Of a stretch of DNA of 52,544 bases, positions 12,001-22,770 are shown piece after piece. The stretch spans positions 1-52,544 of the forward strand of contig CAKJVC010000077.1 of NCBI GenBank assembly GCA_918026815.1, written 5' to 3'. Both the position numbers and the translations under genes were made by a program. The DNA is from Chalara sp. BL73 (Eukaryota > Ascomycota > Leotiomycetes > Helotiales). Positions within the stretch are counted from its first letter, which is position 1; the number at the start of each line of letters is the position of its first letter. The notes below the pieces were generated by a model, which made no database searches, had not been told where the DNA came from, and saw nothing but the letters and a program-made list of their open reading frames with translations.

Positions 12001-12402
12001 ACCTAGTTTAGGTCTTTGGGACTGTGCTGGAGATTCAGGAGGCGGCAACGGCGAAGAGCGCAGGGTCTCATCTAGAGGGGTAGCAGACTTTTCGAAAAAA
12101 GGGAAGGACGACCCATCCGGGCTATGATACCCTGAGTCCAAGGGAGGAACTGATGTTACTGGTATTTGAGAAGTGTTTGCAGTGATAGTAGGCTCGCCTG
12201 CTGACTTCTCTGAAGGTGGTGGTGGTGGAGGAGAGTAAACGTTGGGTGCTTGAGGAGTTTCTAGAGCAGTCGTTTGTTGGCCTTCAGTCTTGACAACGTC
12301 AGGCTTCTTGCTTCCAGAATCACCAGACCCAGAAATCTGCGGAAAGGAGATCTTGTCGCCCACCTGTTGACGCAGGGATGAGAGTTTGAATCTGGAATTC
12401 AT
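9010..12402 (-). CDS. HET-domain protein (heterokaryon-incompatibility type)
   Basis: A single uninterrupted frame of 1130 residues. Residues 1-200 are Ser/Pro-rich, include a run of eight prolines near residue 60, and are probably disordered. Residues 205-260 carry two CxxC pairs (GLCTAC and GTCNFC) about 45 residues apart, which may bind a metal. The HET domain spans about 522-690, with hallmark blocks YAALSYVWG, IRDAIAVTGRLGLQYIWVDSLCIIQ, SIFGHAAVTLVAADG and RAWTLQEKLLSKRMLIF. A long C-terminal region of about 430 residues has no motif I recognise. HET-domain proteins act in recognition of non-self during hyphal fusion and can trigger localised cell death; many in any genome have no known partner. 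It is intact, unlike the NLR-type relic at 28 kb. The ATG at 12402 is the first in frame. Confidence 0.92.
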   Translation of the reverse strand: MNSRFKLSSLRQQVGDKISFPQISGSGDSGSKKPDVVKTEGQQTTALETPQAPNVYSPPPPPPSEKSAGEPTITANTSQIPVTSVPPLDSGYHSPDGSSFPFFEKSATPLDETLRSSPLPPPESPAQSQRPKLGGRTKTGSLNPFGKRGSVDSTSTTSPPEPEQKLRLPKSLRGVANLSDLEIEGSLLGGDITIVDAKKRERKEGLCTACSKIDFEQFDSRNNFTLGQEGGDGHLSHKLIFLDRILRKTRKGTCNFCSLIFDAIAEHDPFEHPAVKDYLPSELVGSNFRKWAEGLDWLQHIPIHKPPYPFGRSRDNVELEQKLEDGGVVVGGITSAEQVDSNDIAQGASLAAVAGLNVGIWNETDTQRLQIMATVGTIIPTVTSLVANLDAKLPVAVSIIIHNANDKDAGLLNIDVWGYGNAPRAPLSRLSTFNLRIASSYQSINGGLQYGKLLRQDIDVEEDCKMWLDNCLEHHGQACDEPSWWNELQPPSGPHFRLIDVYTMRIVQMDMANMRKQDRPKYAALSYVWGAAGGQALNLHVRNLESLSFQLEGQMPPIAKTIRDAIAVTGRLGLQYIWVDSLCIIQKDDRYEDDPDARKSQIEQMDSIFGHAAVTLVAADGVDAEAGLCGISTRPVRNQIARGIRPNVNVLLAVKYNDTYGKWDTRAWTLQEKLLSKRMLIFNGGYASYHCQHGVLREDMPGCHAGSGPPQISWVSSLPDDSGVSKIKHTWDGAPVLLRSPFFTEYAKLLAQYTGRDMTDSRDSLNAVMGLLKVLEKMANTNRPQGTLSGTHAQAPLGHTLYGLPEKYLDLALLWHPPAAKGVHLTKRAHDYLPSWSWAAWEIGKDPDYHPDTKKKYHTQPGVRFEEPFWVSTQDDLSLKKVIARKTGNKQPAEERFKPLVMWYRSLTPPLPQGTLRGSQSTAGLGNGAAPEAPLALVPVNGHGLGLAFDPADEEELRRFREDAIKLRTGPASNPPTDLAPPSVPAGIPIDNRHLVCETQVARFRLRVTKPRQEILWKPSTKRGKGLEVDTELIIHEAEILDASDTVVGRVIPTDHQRSLSSSLYDFILLSESQYWGNEDRVDVSGLPLFNVMFVEWDTRGEFATRLGVGKVQKSAWWAAKPTTEVVILK

Positions 12403-14440
12403 GATTTGGTCCTTGTAGTGGAATCAAGGCAGAAGATGAGATTAATCAAAGTAGAAACTATTTTGAAAAGGAAGCAAACATCAGGCTCACTGCAGCATGG
12501 CCCTTTTTATCCACGCCGCCAGGTGCGATCATGGATTCGTACGCGCTTCCCCTGGTGGTGGTATAGAAACACCTCCATAAGGGTGTGGCCCACAGGGCTG
12601 AAGGAATCAGAGAATCAATCACGGCGCGTATGCACCCGAACATGAGCTGAACGTGCACAGCCAACTTGGAAACATAAAGCGGCCATGTATAGCATTATGC
12701 CCGTAGGGTTGCATAATTTCTGAAGATTTTGATTGGTCAAGTGCTTCTGGATATAACCCGTAGAACTCCAGGTATCTTGCTTGTATATGATCCCCGGAGC
12801 GCCTCAAACTCGGTCTAAATCTAAATGTTCAGAAGGGTAAAATGGAATTGTACTACTACTTAGTTTCTTTGTTAGGGTAGAATAATGGGCGCCGCTCTTG
12901 CATCACTTTTTGTCAGGAGTAGTAAAGCACAAAATTATATACTTTAGATAACTAAGTACAAAGTCAACAAAGACGCAATCTCGTCTTTAGACCAGACGGC
13001 ATGAAACCGCAAGTGTTGTACTCCATGGCCACAATCCCTTAATATCTCAATGTTCTTCGAATATGAGACATTATATTGCAATTATTATTTATTACTAGTG
13101 AAAACAAGCAAAAGCGGCAGAAACCAAGCATTGGGGGCCGAACCGATGGTTGGTGAAGGTCCCTTGTTCAGTGGTCAAGATGCTTTGTAGTTGCAACCTC
13201 CGGACTCTAGGGGGCACCTTATTCCTCCGAACTGCCAAGTAATTGGGTCGATTGCAGTCGGCAGATCCCGTGCTTACCGCACCTTTCCCGTTTATACACA
13301 GCCTACAATTTAGATATTCAGCATCTAGGGTCATGGGGGCGATTGGCGGTTGTTTAACTTCTGATCAGAGCTTTGTCCTCGTGCGGGAACGTTGCGCCAG
13401 CACTAGCTGACGTTTCATAAGCAGCACAAGTCTTAACAACGGTGTGTCACTTGAGGACCGTGCGCGACTCCATGATATACTTTCAACCTCGTCAAAATGT
13501 CATCTCTTTAATATACGTTACCAGCCTCGTCGTTAAGTTGAATTGGCTATGATCTCATCATTAAATTACGCTTTGGCTGTGGCGATGGGATTACAATATC
13601 AGCATCGGCCGAGATATCGAGATTGGAAAGAATTGCACCAATTTCGATGCCTACGGTTGATTCTCCGAGCGGCTGAGCCCTCGCCATCAATCCAGGCTGC
13701 CGGATTAGTGGCGGTGTTACCATTCTCCCGGGCTGAATGAAGCATTGGCCAGGGGCAGCATTAACAGCACTTTGTAGCCAACCCAAACTCCGCATTGAAA
13801 AAAAAACAATGAAATCCTCACAAACAAACAACCATCCCTGCCCCCCAAAGCACAACCTCAGGATCGCAGCCACAGAAGCACAAAGTATACCTTCCATCCA
13901 AAGCCTCCCGTCAAACGTATATCATGAAAATAACCATGATAAAACCGAGCAAAGACTAGGTCGGGTCCGAGCCTACGTAACCTGGTGCTAGAGATGAAAA
14001 GGGAAAGGGTAAGATTTCTGTGGTTAGATGATCCGGCGAATGGGCGTCGAGACCCAATTCCTGGTGACATGGTCGAGGCATGAAGTTTTAGAGTTGCGAG
14101 ATCCATTAGTGGTCGATGTAGGAAGGGTGGCTGAAGAAGGACTTGGTGATCTGCGAAGCATATCTGGAAATTGCTCATATTATGGGGGATCTTCATTTTG
14201 TGAAATATATGTTATTAGCAAGAGAATTGCCAAATTAGGCGAGAACTGTAATATGATTGACCCAGATAGCAAAAGCTACTGAGAGTATTGGCTATCAACG
14301 ATTTAAAAATATCAAAACTAAAGCAAATTTGTGTCTCAACTGCAAAAGGCATGCGGCCCCATAAAGCCATACGAAAGTTAATAAAAGAAACCGACACCTC
14401 TTCTCGCACCAACTGAACCTAGAGCTCAGGTACATTTATC
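12403..14440. other. Two-kilobase intergenic region
   Basis: It separates the HET-domain gene (start at 12402) from the 3' end of the antiporter gene. The open frames here (for example 13547-13897, minus) are compositionally unremarkable and match no family I know. I see no tRNA-like structure. It is probably promoter and leader of the HET gene plus unconstrained sequence. Confidence 0.45.
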
Positions 14441-17360
14441 CTACTCCCACCCGATAAGGCTTCTGATCATCTTGTTCGTAGCATCAGGATTACCTCCCAA
14501 CGTACTCTGATCATCGAACTTCGGGTAAAAGAATGATGCGATCGCAATGATACACTACGTGAAGTCAGTATTTCCTCCCTCTTATGACAGGAAGCGAAGG
14601 GAGTAGTAAAGGAGGGACATACATATGCTGAACACAGAAGTGACCCTTCAAGGTAATTTGATCTTCCATCAAGGACCAGAAAGTTGACGATGAAAGCCGA
14701 GACGAACAGAGACACAGTCTCAAATAGGGTAAAGTAAAGCGACATATCCTTGCCCATAGCCCAGCCGAGAAGGACAATAAAAGGAGTGACGAAGAGAGCA
14801 ATTTGAATAGATGAACCAACAGCAACACCAATCGCCAGATCCATCTTATTCTTAGATGCAACGACGACAGCAGTAACGTGCTCAGCGGCATTACCAACGA
14901 TTGGGAGAATGATCAGACCGACAAAGGTTTCACTTAGAGGGGAGGTTTCAACCACATCATTGATACTGTCAACCAAAAAATCCGCGCAGAGAGCAACAAG
15001 GCCAGTAGAAACGAGGAGCAAAATAACAGCAGTAGTGCGAGAGATATTCTCCTCTTCCTCGTCGACAGGTTCGGCATTCTCAACAATAGCATGGGAAGTA
15101 GCGGAAGTCTGCTGATGATTTGTGACAACTGGGCGAGCACTATGTGAAGGAGTTTGGTTTAGGCGATCCGGCAGCGAATTCGTTCTACGGATCCCGTACT
15201 TGACGCGAGGAACGGATCCACGAGTTGCGGGGCCTGCGGGTGGAGCAGGGCTACCAGTTGGTGCTGGTGCTTGGAAGACTGGAGGAGCGAAGTTTGTGAT
15301 ACCACGAAGAGTGAAGGGACGTTTAGCGGAAGGTTCCGTGACTGGAGGAGTAGCTGTGTTATCACCGACAGCGAAGTCGACACGACGTGGAGCGGATGGA
15401 TCTTCCACGACATCCTTTTCGTTAGAATTGCCAGCAACTACACCTTCGGTCAAGGTATCATCTCCATTGCGACGAGCCTTTCGCTCACGCTTTTCCTTGT
15501 GCTTGCGCATTTTCTTCTTATCACGCTTGGATAAATGGCTAATGATGGAACCACGGCGATGTTTCTTTTCTTGGATCTCGTCATCGGCTTCATCCCCAGC
15601 ATGATCAGCTGCATCAATGGTTGCAGGTTCATCGGCAAAGACCTCGGTGTGCCTAGGGGTAATAGAGCTAGTACCAATGGATGGTGTGCGAGGCTTCTCT
15701 GGGTTTTCAGCAGTGTCCTTGGACCCGGCGCTGGACTTGCGGCGGCGGCGACCGCCTCTCATGACACGTTTGAACCGCTTAGCAGTGGTGTTTGAGCCGC
15801 TAGAACCATCGGAATCCGAACTAGATGAGGATGAGTCATCCGAAGATGAAGTATCCAGCCATTCGGCAACAGGACCAGGATGAGCCGCTTCTTCATCGAT
15901 GATATGCTGTGGCGTACTTTCGTACATGTAGGCATGAGACTTGAGCTGGAATACCAGGTACAGGACATATACAAGCAAGAGAATCTAGAAAGCGTAAGCA
16001 AATCGTATTGATTGCGTATACTAGACGAGGCAAGATGCTTACCACACTGGTACCACGAGAAACTTTGAGAACTGCTGATTCTGCATTATCCTTCTTTTCG
16101 GTATTGAAGGAAGCATGGAAAGCAGTAGGAAGCAACAAACTCATTACAGCCAGACTGAGCAAACATGCACTCATCTGAGTGACAGTGCTATTGTAAAGCT
16201 AGGATGGGTGATTAGTCAGTCTCTATAATCATGGAGTTATTCCGAAGATGGAAGCGAACATGGCACGGTGGTGAATGACAGCATGTTGGAAATTCCTCCA
16301 AAGTGATATGCGGCAGATAAAAGAGATGGCCGTCATACCTGTTCACGAAACTTGAGCCCTCCGATGAGGAAACACATGCCTAGAATCAGAAGCAGGTTGG
16401 CAAGGATAGATCCAAGCAGTGATGCTTGGACGATACGAATTTGGTCCTGGACCTTGGTTAGCACTCAGCATCAAAATTTGAAGAGAACCTTGCTTACATC
16501 TTGCAAAGCGATGCTGTTCGATTAATAAAGATAAACAGTGAGTATAGGTCTTATTAAGTTTAAATCACGAAAAAGAGGGAAATGGGAACGAGGCAAGGGT
16601 AATATGGGACGCGATTGATATGATAATGCCTTTAAGAGGGCTTCTCGCTCTTTCTTGTCTTGATCTCCTATGAGGTAGACATACATACTAGATTATGTCA
16701 GCGGATTATCCAACGCAAACGAGAGGGGATATTGGAGACATACAAGATAATCAGTTCAACCGCATTACCAAAGGTGACATTCATCAATGCTCCGACCGTA
16801 TCACCCATTCTCTTGGCCACGCTTTCCGTAGCATGACTCAACAAACCCGCGAGCGGGATGATGGCGATAGCATTCATACCAAAGACGATACCTGGTGAGA
16901 GGTGGGCGGCTTTGGAGGCGATGCCCACGGGCACGAAGACCAAGAGAATGTTGACATAACTACTCAGTATGATGCTTTTGCTCGTATACCAGAACCTGAC
17001 AGCGATATTCTTGTTCTTGTTCTTGATATCCTGTTGTTTTATGACAGCCCCCTGCCCATCAACTTGCGGAGGTGGAGCTGGTTCCGGATGCTCGGGGGAT
17101 GTATTATCGACAACATTGTTGCCCGTAGTTCTCGAGGCGTGGCCGGCGAAGCCTGGCAGGTCATTTGAGGGGAAGGGAGGGAAGGCAGATGTGCCATTAT
17201 TATTGTTGTTATTATTTGTAGATTGAGTATCTTGGTTGGTTACGGGGAGAGACGTCTGTCGACCCGAGCTAGTTCGTAGTGGAGAGGGGCCATGCGCTTT
17301 GGTTCGAGCCCAAGAGCGAATGCGATCTATATACGAAGAGTTAGGTGAAGTTTTCTTCAT
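14441..17360 (-). CDS. Ca2+/H+ antiporter of the CAX/VCX1 family
   Basis: Six exons (17360-16744, 16513-16498, 16446-16339, 16198-16043, 15984-14623, 14554-14441) give 790 residues in one consistent frame. These antiporters use the vacuolar proton gradient to load Ca2+ into the vacuole. The two family repeats are clear: GALMNVTFGNAVELI at about 190-205 and LIILPIVGNAAEH in exon 5, each with the GNA(V/A)E motif that binds the cation. Helices follow in IRIVQASLLGSILANLLL, MSACLLSLAVMSLLLPTAFH and the C-terminal IIAIASFFYP. Unusual points are an N-terminal extension of about 120 residues with a seven-Asn run, and a cytosolic loop of about 300 residues (312-612) that is acidic, then very basic (RGGRRRRKSS, KRDKKKMRKHKEKRERKARR). 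Exon 2 is only 16 nt long. The protein is much longer than the roughly 400 residues of yeast Vcx1. The frame is open upstream of 17360 but without an ATG. Confidence 0.9.
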
Positions 17361-19740
17361 CGATGTAGACACGCCTAAAAAGTAGGTGTCGAAGGTTGAT
17401 ACGGGTTGATATAGTTTTGTAGTTGGGTGACGATTAGTTTGGGAGGGGGGGGGGTGAGGTAAGTAGAGTAGAATAGAGGAACAGAAAGGGCTGCTGAATG
17501 TCGTAGATAAAGTCTCTGCCAAGATGTGCCAAGCCACCAAAGCCTTAGCACATAAACTGACGAATCGGTGGGGATGGAGTGGGGCAGGCGTGGCGTAGTC
17601 AGTTCGAGACCCCAAACCATCACTATAATGCGTATTTCAATCATCGAAAGACTGACATATATGCTGCCAACTAGTGAGATATCCTCTGATTGTCGTCGTT
17701 GTTATCATATCCCCCGTACACATGGCCGTTGTTGACTTTCCAGCCCAGGATGCAGCACTGAATCATAGCCAAGGCAAAGGTCTCCCGACCCAACTCCTTG
17801 GGACCTGCAGAGTGGCTGAAGCCAGGGCACCAAAAGCCCTGACCCTCTATACCTATTCTTCTGGGAGGAGAGAATCGTGAAGGTGGTTTCCAGGAAATAC
17901 CATGCAGCTCCAATAAACAGTGCTCGATATACAGATATGCTCCTTGTGGCCCGTATGTCCTCGTGGTATGGTATGCTGGCTCGGTGGCGGCCCATTCAGC
18001 GCCAAGTGGTGCTGCATTTCGATCCAGGTCCACACTCCGTTTGCTGGCAAAGAAAATATGAAAGCAAGGAAACAGTTAATCACTTACGCATCCTATGATT
18101 CTCGTTCCTCCCTCGCGATGATACCGTATGGTACAAATCTATCCTCTCTGTGCGACTTGAAAATTCGTGGGATTGCTGGGCAATGCTTGATCTGGGTTGA
18201 GAGGGTTGGCGCAGAGGCTTGATCTTGACAAGAAATTGGCAAGAGATGGGTGACAAGCAGGCCAAGACGCGTCAAATATCTTGGTCCAGGGGTATCAACA
18301 AAGACTGACAGAAAACGTACGAAAGGGTTCTTAATAGAACAAAACCAGAAATATTGAAGATGGAGATTTTGGTGTGAAATGGGCAGAGGGAGATAGATTT
18401 ATCTAGGACCAATTTCGTCTATGCTCATGATGCTCTGTCTTTTGTCACTTCCACTCGGCACACATTGCCGTGCGCCAAGGCTAGGCGATTAACCCCCTTT
18501 CATCTGGTCAGAGGTCTGTTCCAAGTTTGGAGATGAATTGCTTGTGCGGTGCTTTGCAAAAACAATGATTCGGGGCGCTCTGCATCAGTTTGGCCCTTGC
18601 TCATGACGAATTGCATGACTCAATACGGCCAATTGCGCGTTCAAGGCCAATTGTGGCTGATGCCATTTTGCACCGCCACTTGATGATGTCACCTCTCAAT
18701 ATAGAAAGACTTGTCGAGGGAGATGGGAAACTCAACAACACTGGCACTACCCGCTATCTCAGCTACAATGAGGACCGACCACTTCTTCTACCCCCTTTGC
18801 TCAACCTCCATGAGATGTTGTCTTTCTAATCATCACATAAGCCACTGTCGAGCTGACCGCCCTCCTGCTACTTCAAGTCACATTGCTCACCACTGTTTAT
18901 ATGTGATCTAATCATTCGCTTTATTCGTGATGCAAAGCTCCCAAGTCAAGTTATATACCACAGCAACTCAGTGATGAAAACAAACCACTGAAATTTCTGA
19001 AATCTCATCCTCGGTGATAATGCCCACACATCCAACTGGTTTTGCTTCCTCAACATCACCTCTATCTTTTTACCCCTACCTGGACCATACCGTCAGCGCT
19101 GCGCTGACATCTGATGATCCTGTTAACATAGCCATAGTGGCTCCGTTCAAGTTGACACTATAGCAAGCTGTGCTCCTGCTCATGCTTATTGATCTGTGTT
19201 CAGAAGCTTAAGCTTAGAGCAAACATGGTTTTGCTTCGATTCCTCGATACATACACTTCGAGACTGGAGCTGTACGTAATAGACTCGATTAAGCAGTACC
19301 ATGTAGTGCTGTGACCGTCCACGAAAGATGCAGAGCTTGAGCATATCTTGACCGATCATGCTCGAGATATGCTGTTGGATATGGAGTCACGGTCTTCTGC
19401 TCGTCAGGGAGACGCGAGTGTTGTGTATAATTGTTATGAGCAAGTGGAAAACAACGATATATAGACATATCAGCTGACGGTTGTACACCCTGTGGCATCT
19501 TTGTCCTTTGTGGTTTCTAGTTCAAGTTGCTTGGAAGTGTGAGCGGCATATCATGATAGACACACGAATTAGTCTGAATACCAATGGTATCTTGACCTTC
19601 TTTACTTACTTTCACGGCCTTTGCCTGCTATTACTGCTAGAAAAACATAAAAATTCACTTCTTGGGTATTCACCGCCCGGATACACTAGAATTCAGCCTT
19701 TCCGCCTGAGAAAGCAGGAGCCAACAAAGGTCGTTTCGCC
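17361..19740. other. Long intergenic region / antiporter leader
   Basis: About 2.4 kb without a gene I can support. Overlapping minus-strand frames at 17671-18275 are open for 60-120 codons but lack family motifs, and most start without ATG. They may be an antiporter 5' leader with introns (a GTAAGT donor sits near 18087, minus). From 18300 to 19740 I see only scattered short frames. Confidence 0.4.
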
Positions 19741-19747
19741 TATAAAG
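19741..19747 (+). promoter_or_regulatory. TATA box of the triple-repeat secreted protein gene
   Basis: TATAAAG lies about 150 bases before the ATG at 19895. A CA-rich leader (CAACTCACAACACCATC) follows it, as is common for strongly expressed fungal genes. Confidence 0.5.
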
Positions 19748-19894
19748 AGAGTCCTAGGCTAGCAACATCTCCGGTCAACTCACAACACCATCTACTGCGA
19801 AACGGTTCTGAGGATTCAACGGTACTTAACTACCGTAATTTCGCGCCTTCTACCTTCTCTTAAACAAACTATCACGTCTACCGTCAACCCCATC

Positions 19895-21136
19895 ATGCAT
19901 TTCACTTTTCTCGCAGCCGCTCTTCTGGCTTGCGTCCCACCATTAACCACCCACTTAGCGTCAGCCAGCCCACTAGGCTCAGGAGTCGTCTTGCCAACTG
20001 AGATCGAGAAGCGTGATGGCGCCGCCTCTTTCTGCACTCCCGGCACTTTGACCTGTAACGGCGAAGGTGCGGAATGGATCGTGAGTTTATATGATCCTTG
20101 GAAAATTTGAGGCTGAAAATGTGTGCCTAGACTCAATGTGACACTAGCGGTGACTTCGACGTCAAAATCACAAATTGCGCACAATTGGGCCTCTATTGTC
20201 AACTCATTGGTGAATATCCTTACTGCATTAGCAGCGATGGCAAGACCGCCCTAATTACTGCCGGCGCCGTCCTCGCAAAGCAGTCAAGCGATTCTAACTC
20301 TATGGTCTTGGACAAGATTGATGAGAATGAGGATGGATCGGCCTACGAGATTGTGAACGATATTGGTGCAACTATAGAGGAACGCGAGACCCCCAGCATT
20401 GATCCCGCATCTGAAAAACTCCTATGCTGGGCCGGCCATTACTTTTGCATCTCCTCGACTCTACTTGTAAGTCAACTCATGCTACGGGATCAGAGAGAGT
20501 AGCGTCACTGATGAAACAGGCCCAATGCAAGCCTAATGGTCATGACTGGCTACTTATTGCCGATTGTTCACAATGGGGGTTAGGTTGTGGGTATATCAAC
20601 AACATACCATACTGTCTTAGTAAAGGTGGCAAAGGCCCTCGACTTTCAGTACATGATCTTCTCTCAAATAATGCTTCTAAGGCACATATCGAGGCTCCTC
20701 AAAAGCGCGATGTTCCTGCGGCCCAGCCATCTAACGAACTATCGGTGAGCATTAGCGAACCCCCAGAGAACCACAACACTCCCGCTATTAGACCCCCGTC
20801 AGAAAATCTTTCATGCTACCCTGGTAGATATATTTGCGTGAACAATGATTTTATTGTGAGTCAAGTCTCTTAGGAACAGTTGGACTAGCATCCTAATCAA
20901 AGCAGGCTCAATGCACATCTGATGGCCTCGGTTGGGTCTTCACCGTGTCGTGTAAGCGATGGGGCCATCGTTGTGGATACATCAACGGTATACCATACTG
21001 TTTTGGCAACCCCAGACTCCCTTCTCTCTCTATCGATGAGGCTATAACAAAGGTCAAGTCAGACAGACCTTCTGTGCCTCCCGAGACGCTCCCTTCTACC
21101 GGAAGTTCCGCGCCTCCTTCGGAAAGCACCTCTTAG
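19895..21136 (+). CDS. Secreted protein with three six-cysteine repeats
   Basis: Four exons (19895-20080, 20131-20466, 20520-20855, 20906-21136), all introns phase 0, give 362 residues. A signal peptide covers about residues 1-24, followed by a Kex2-type Lys-Arg site at 39-40; another Lys-Arg lies at 236-237. Three repeats follow, each C-x6-C, then C-x12-C-x6-C-x8-C. Cysteines are 47, 54, 65, 78, 85, 94; 161, 168, 177, 190, 197, 206; and 273, 280, 289, 302, 309, 318. Spacing within the last four cysteines is identical in all three. Conserved residues include PG after the first Cys, QC at the third, and GYIN(N/G)IPYC in repeats 2 and 3. In every repeat an intron falls between the second and third Cys, and exons 2 and 3 are both exactly 336 nt. 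Linkers are Pro/Ser-rich. The pattern loosely recalls small chitin-binding modules (CBM19-like), but I do not recognise the family. It could act in the cell wall, as a host-directed effector, or as a Kex2-processed precursor. Confidence 0.85.
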
Positions 21137-21816
21137 GTCTTCCGCCTTGCTGCTCACTTTCTGAATGTTCTCTCAGGTAGATAGCGCTCCTCCTCAAACA
21201 TAATGGATCAGAGCTGATGTATATAGGCGTTCGGACTATACTGCGTAGTTAGGGAAGCCTACACGGCGGTGCTCAATCTTGAGTCCCTGGCGCAGCATTT
21301 CGTTTAGACATAATGAATTTGTGATACAGAACCCATGACTCAGAACTGTGACTTGCTTATCATGTACCCCAGCTTCCCACCAGCTTCCCCTTTTATATTG
21401 GTCCCGTCTCCTTCCTTATATACTACTGAAGGCCGGGTACGCTTTCCCCTTGCATCCTTGATTCCATAATTACACAATCTATTCTGTCGCTTCCATGAGA
21501 CTTTCCATTGAGCTTTAGTTAATTTATCCACCAGTCATAAATTTCCTATCAGTACACTATACATAAGATACCGTCCTAAAACCAGCGCATAGGATTCCTT
21601 TTCGGGCATTAGTACAAGCCAGAACTCTTCTCCTTCACTTCCACATTTGCCTTCGATGTGCCAAGTCTGATTTCCTTTCCCAGTCGCCCAGATCAAAACA
21701 AAGACGCCATATTCATGTTCGTGTCCATGTTCATGTTCGTGTTTCTACCACTCTCTTCATATTAAACAAACTCGCATTCCTTGACGCGCAGGCCACCTCA
21801 AGGACCCTGATCTCCG
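21137..21816. other. Convergent intergenic region with short tandem repeat
   Basis: It contains the 3' ends of the triple-repeat gene (+) and the uncharacterised gene (-). Around 21715-21745 there is a short tandem repeat of a TTCATGTTCGTGTCC-like unit. No gene is seen. Confidence 0.45.
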
Positions 21817-22770
21817 CTACACCTCCCTCATCCAAAACCCCTTCTCAATCGGAGGCTGCTCCGTTCCCTGATAAGCATACCACCCACGGGAGTTTGCGAC
21901 CTCCCGAAACCTGGAAACATCCACCGACGCAATCCTACATTCTACGGGGACGAATCCCACCGCAAGCCAATGCTTCGGCGATCTATACTCAAGCTTTTTC
22001 TTAAAGTTAATCATCGTAGCCAAAGCATCCGTCGATGCGACCTGCACACCCATCTCAACCATCTTGTCATAGTCGAAAACATCAACCCTTCTCCGCGCCG
22101 CACGCTTCGCATACATATGCTCTGCCCGGAACAGCATGCGCAGCATGTATTTCGGATTATCCGTAAACGAGATGTAGCAAGACGGCGTGGTATCGCCATC
22201 CTTACAGTGAGATTTCAGCAGGCTGCCGTTGCCCAGGTCAAGCTGCCCCGGGAACGATTTTCCGCTCGAGTGGGTAAAGAGGCTGGAGAGGAACCCGACG
22301 TCCTCCAGGTACGTGGTGTGGCTGTCCTCGCAGACGTGCCGGTAGAGGAGGCGCGCGGCGGGCGGGCGGATCTCCCCCGCGGATATGAGCCGTGGCGATC
22401 GGAGGATCAGCGCCTGGAACGCCTGGATCTTCCTCTTTTCCTCTTCGAGCTTCCATACCGCGGTTAGTAGTGCTAAGGCGCATCGCAGCCCCACTTCGAT
22501 AATATTCTCGAGCGTCGTGGTTAGCTCTTTTACTTCCCGTTGCTTAGCATTCCGCCGGCTCGGATCTGCTGGGTTGTTTCCGAGAGCCCTTCTAGCGATT
22601 TTAAGTGCCTCTGTAAGTATGTCTGCGGATTCTGAAGCATCCACGATCTTCTCTCCTGGCTGACATGTTTCATTATCCTGCCTAACTGGTTGTGTTTTAG
22701 GGTTCTGCTGCTCATCGCGATCTAGATTCAAATAATTAAATGCGTCTTCGAGTCCAGTAGAGGAAGTCAT
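21817..22770 (-). CDS. Uncharacterised fungal protein, 317 residues
   Basis: A single exon starting at ATG 22770. I do not recognise a characterised family with certainty. The N-terminal 60 residues are polar. Residues about 60-130 are predicted helical (ILTEALKIARRALG, LENIIEVGLRCALALL), partly amphipathic. The C-terminal half has blocks such as TPSCYISFTDNPKYMLRML and VDVFDYDKMVEMGVQVAST, followed by WLAVGFVPVECRIASVDVS. This layout recalls a fungal domain of unknown function found in many ascomycete genomes (the DUF7587 type), but that assignment is from memory and weak. There is no signal peptide, membrane helix or metal motif. It is convergent with the secreted repeat protein. Confidence 0.75.
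   Translation of the reverse strand: MTSSTGLEDAFNYLNLDRDEQQNPKTQPVRQDNETCQPGEKIVDASESADILTEALKIARRALGNNPADPSRRNAKQREVKELTTTLENIIEVGLRCALALLTAVWKLEEEKRKIQAFQALILRSPRLISAGEIRPPAARLLYRHVCEDSHTTYLEDVGFLSSLFTHSSGKSFPGQLDLGNGSLLKSHCKDGDTTPSCYISFTDNPKYMLRMLFRAEHMYAKRAARRRVDVFDYDKMVEMGVQVASTDALATMINFKKKLEYRSPKHWLAVGFVPVECRIASVDVSRFREVANSRGWYAYQGTEQPPIEKGFWMREV

Noticed and set aside
16650..16690. An extra exon inside the first 222-bp antiporter intron
   Set aside because: A possible acceptor (AATCTAG) exists, but the following sequence does not fit the antiporter family or keep the frame.
17302..17315. GGTTCGAGCCC resembling a tRNA B box
   Set aside because: It lies within the coding sequence of the antiporter, and no cloverleaf can be drawn around it.
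17671..18083. Overlapping minus-strand open frames of up to 120 codons upstream of the antiporter
   Set aside because: Three frames are open over the same stretch, none has a family motif and no splice joins them to the antiporter; better explained as leader or chance.
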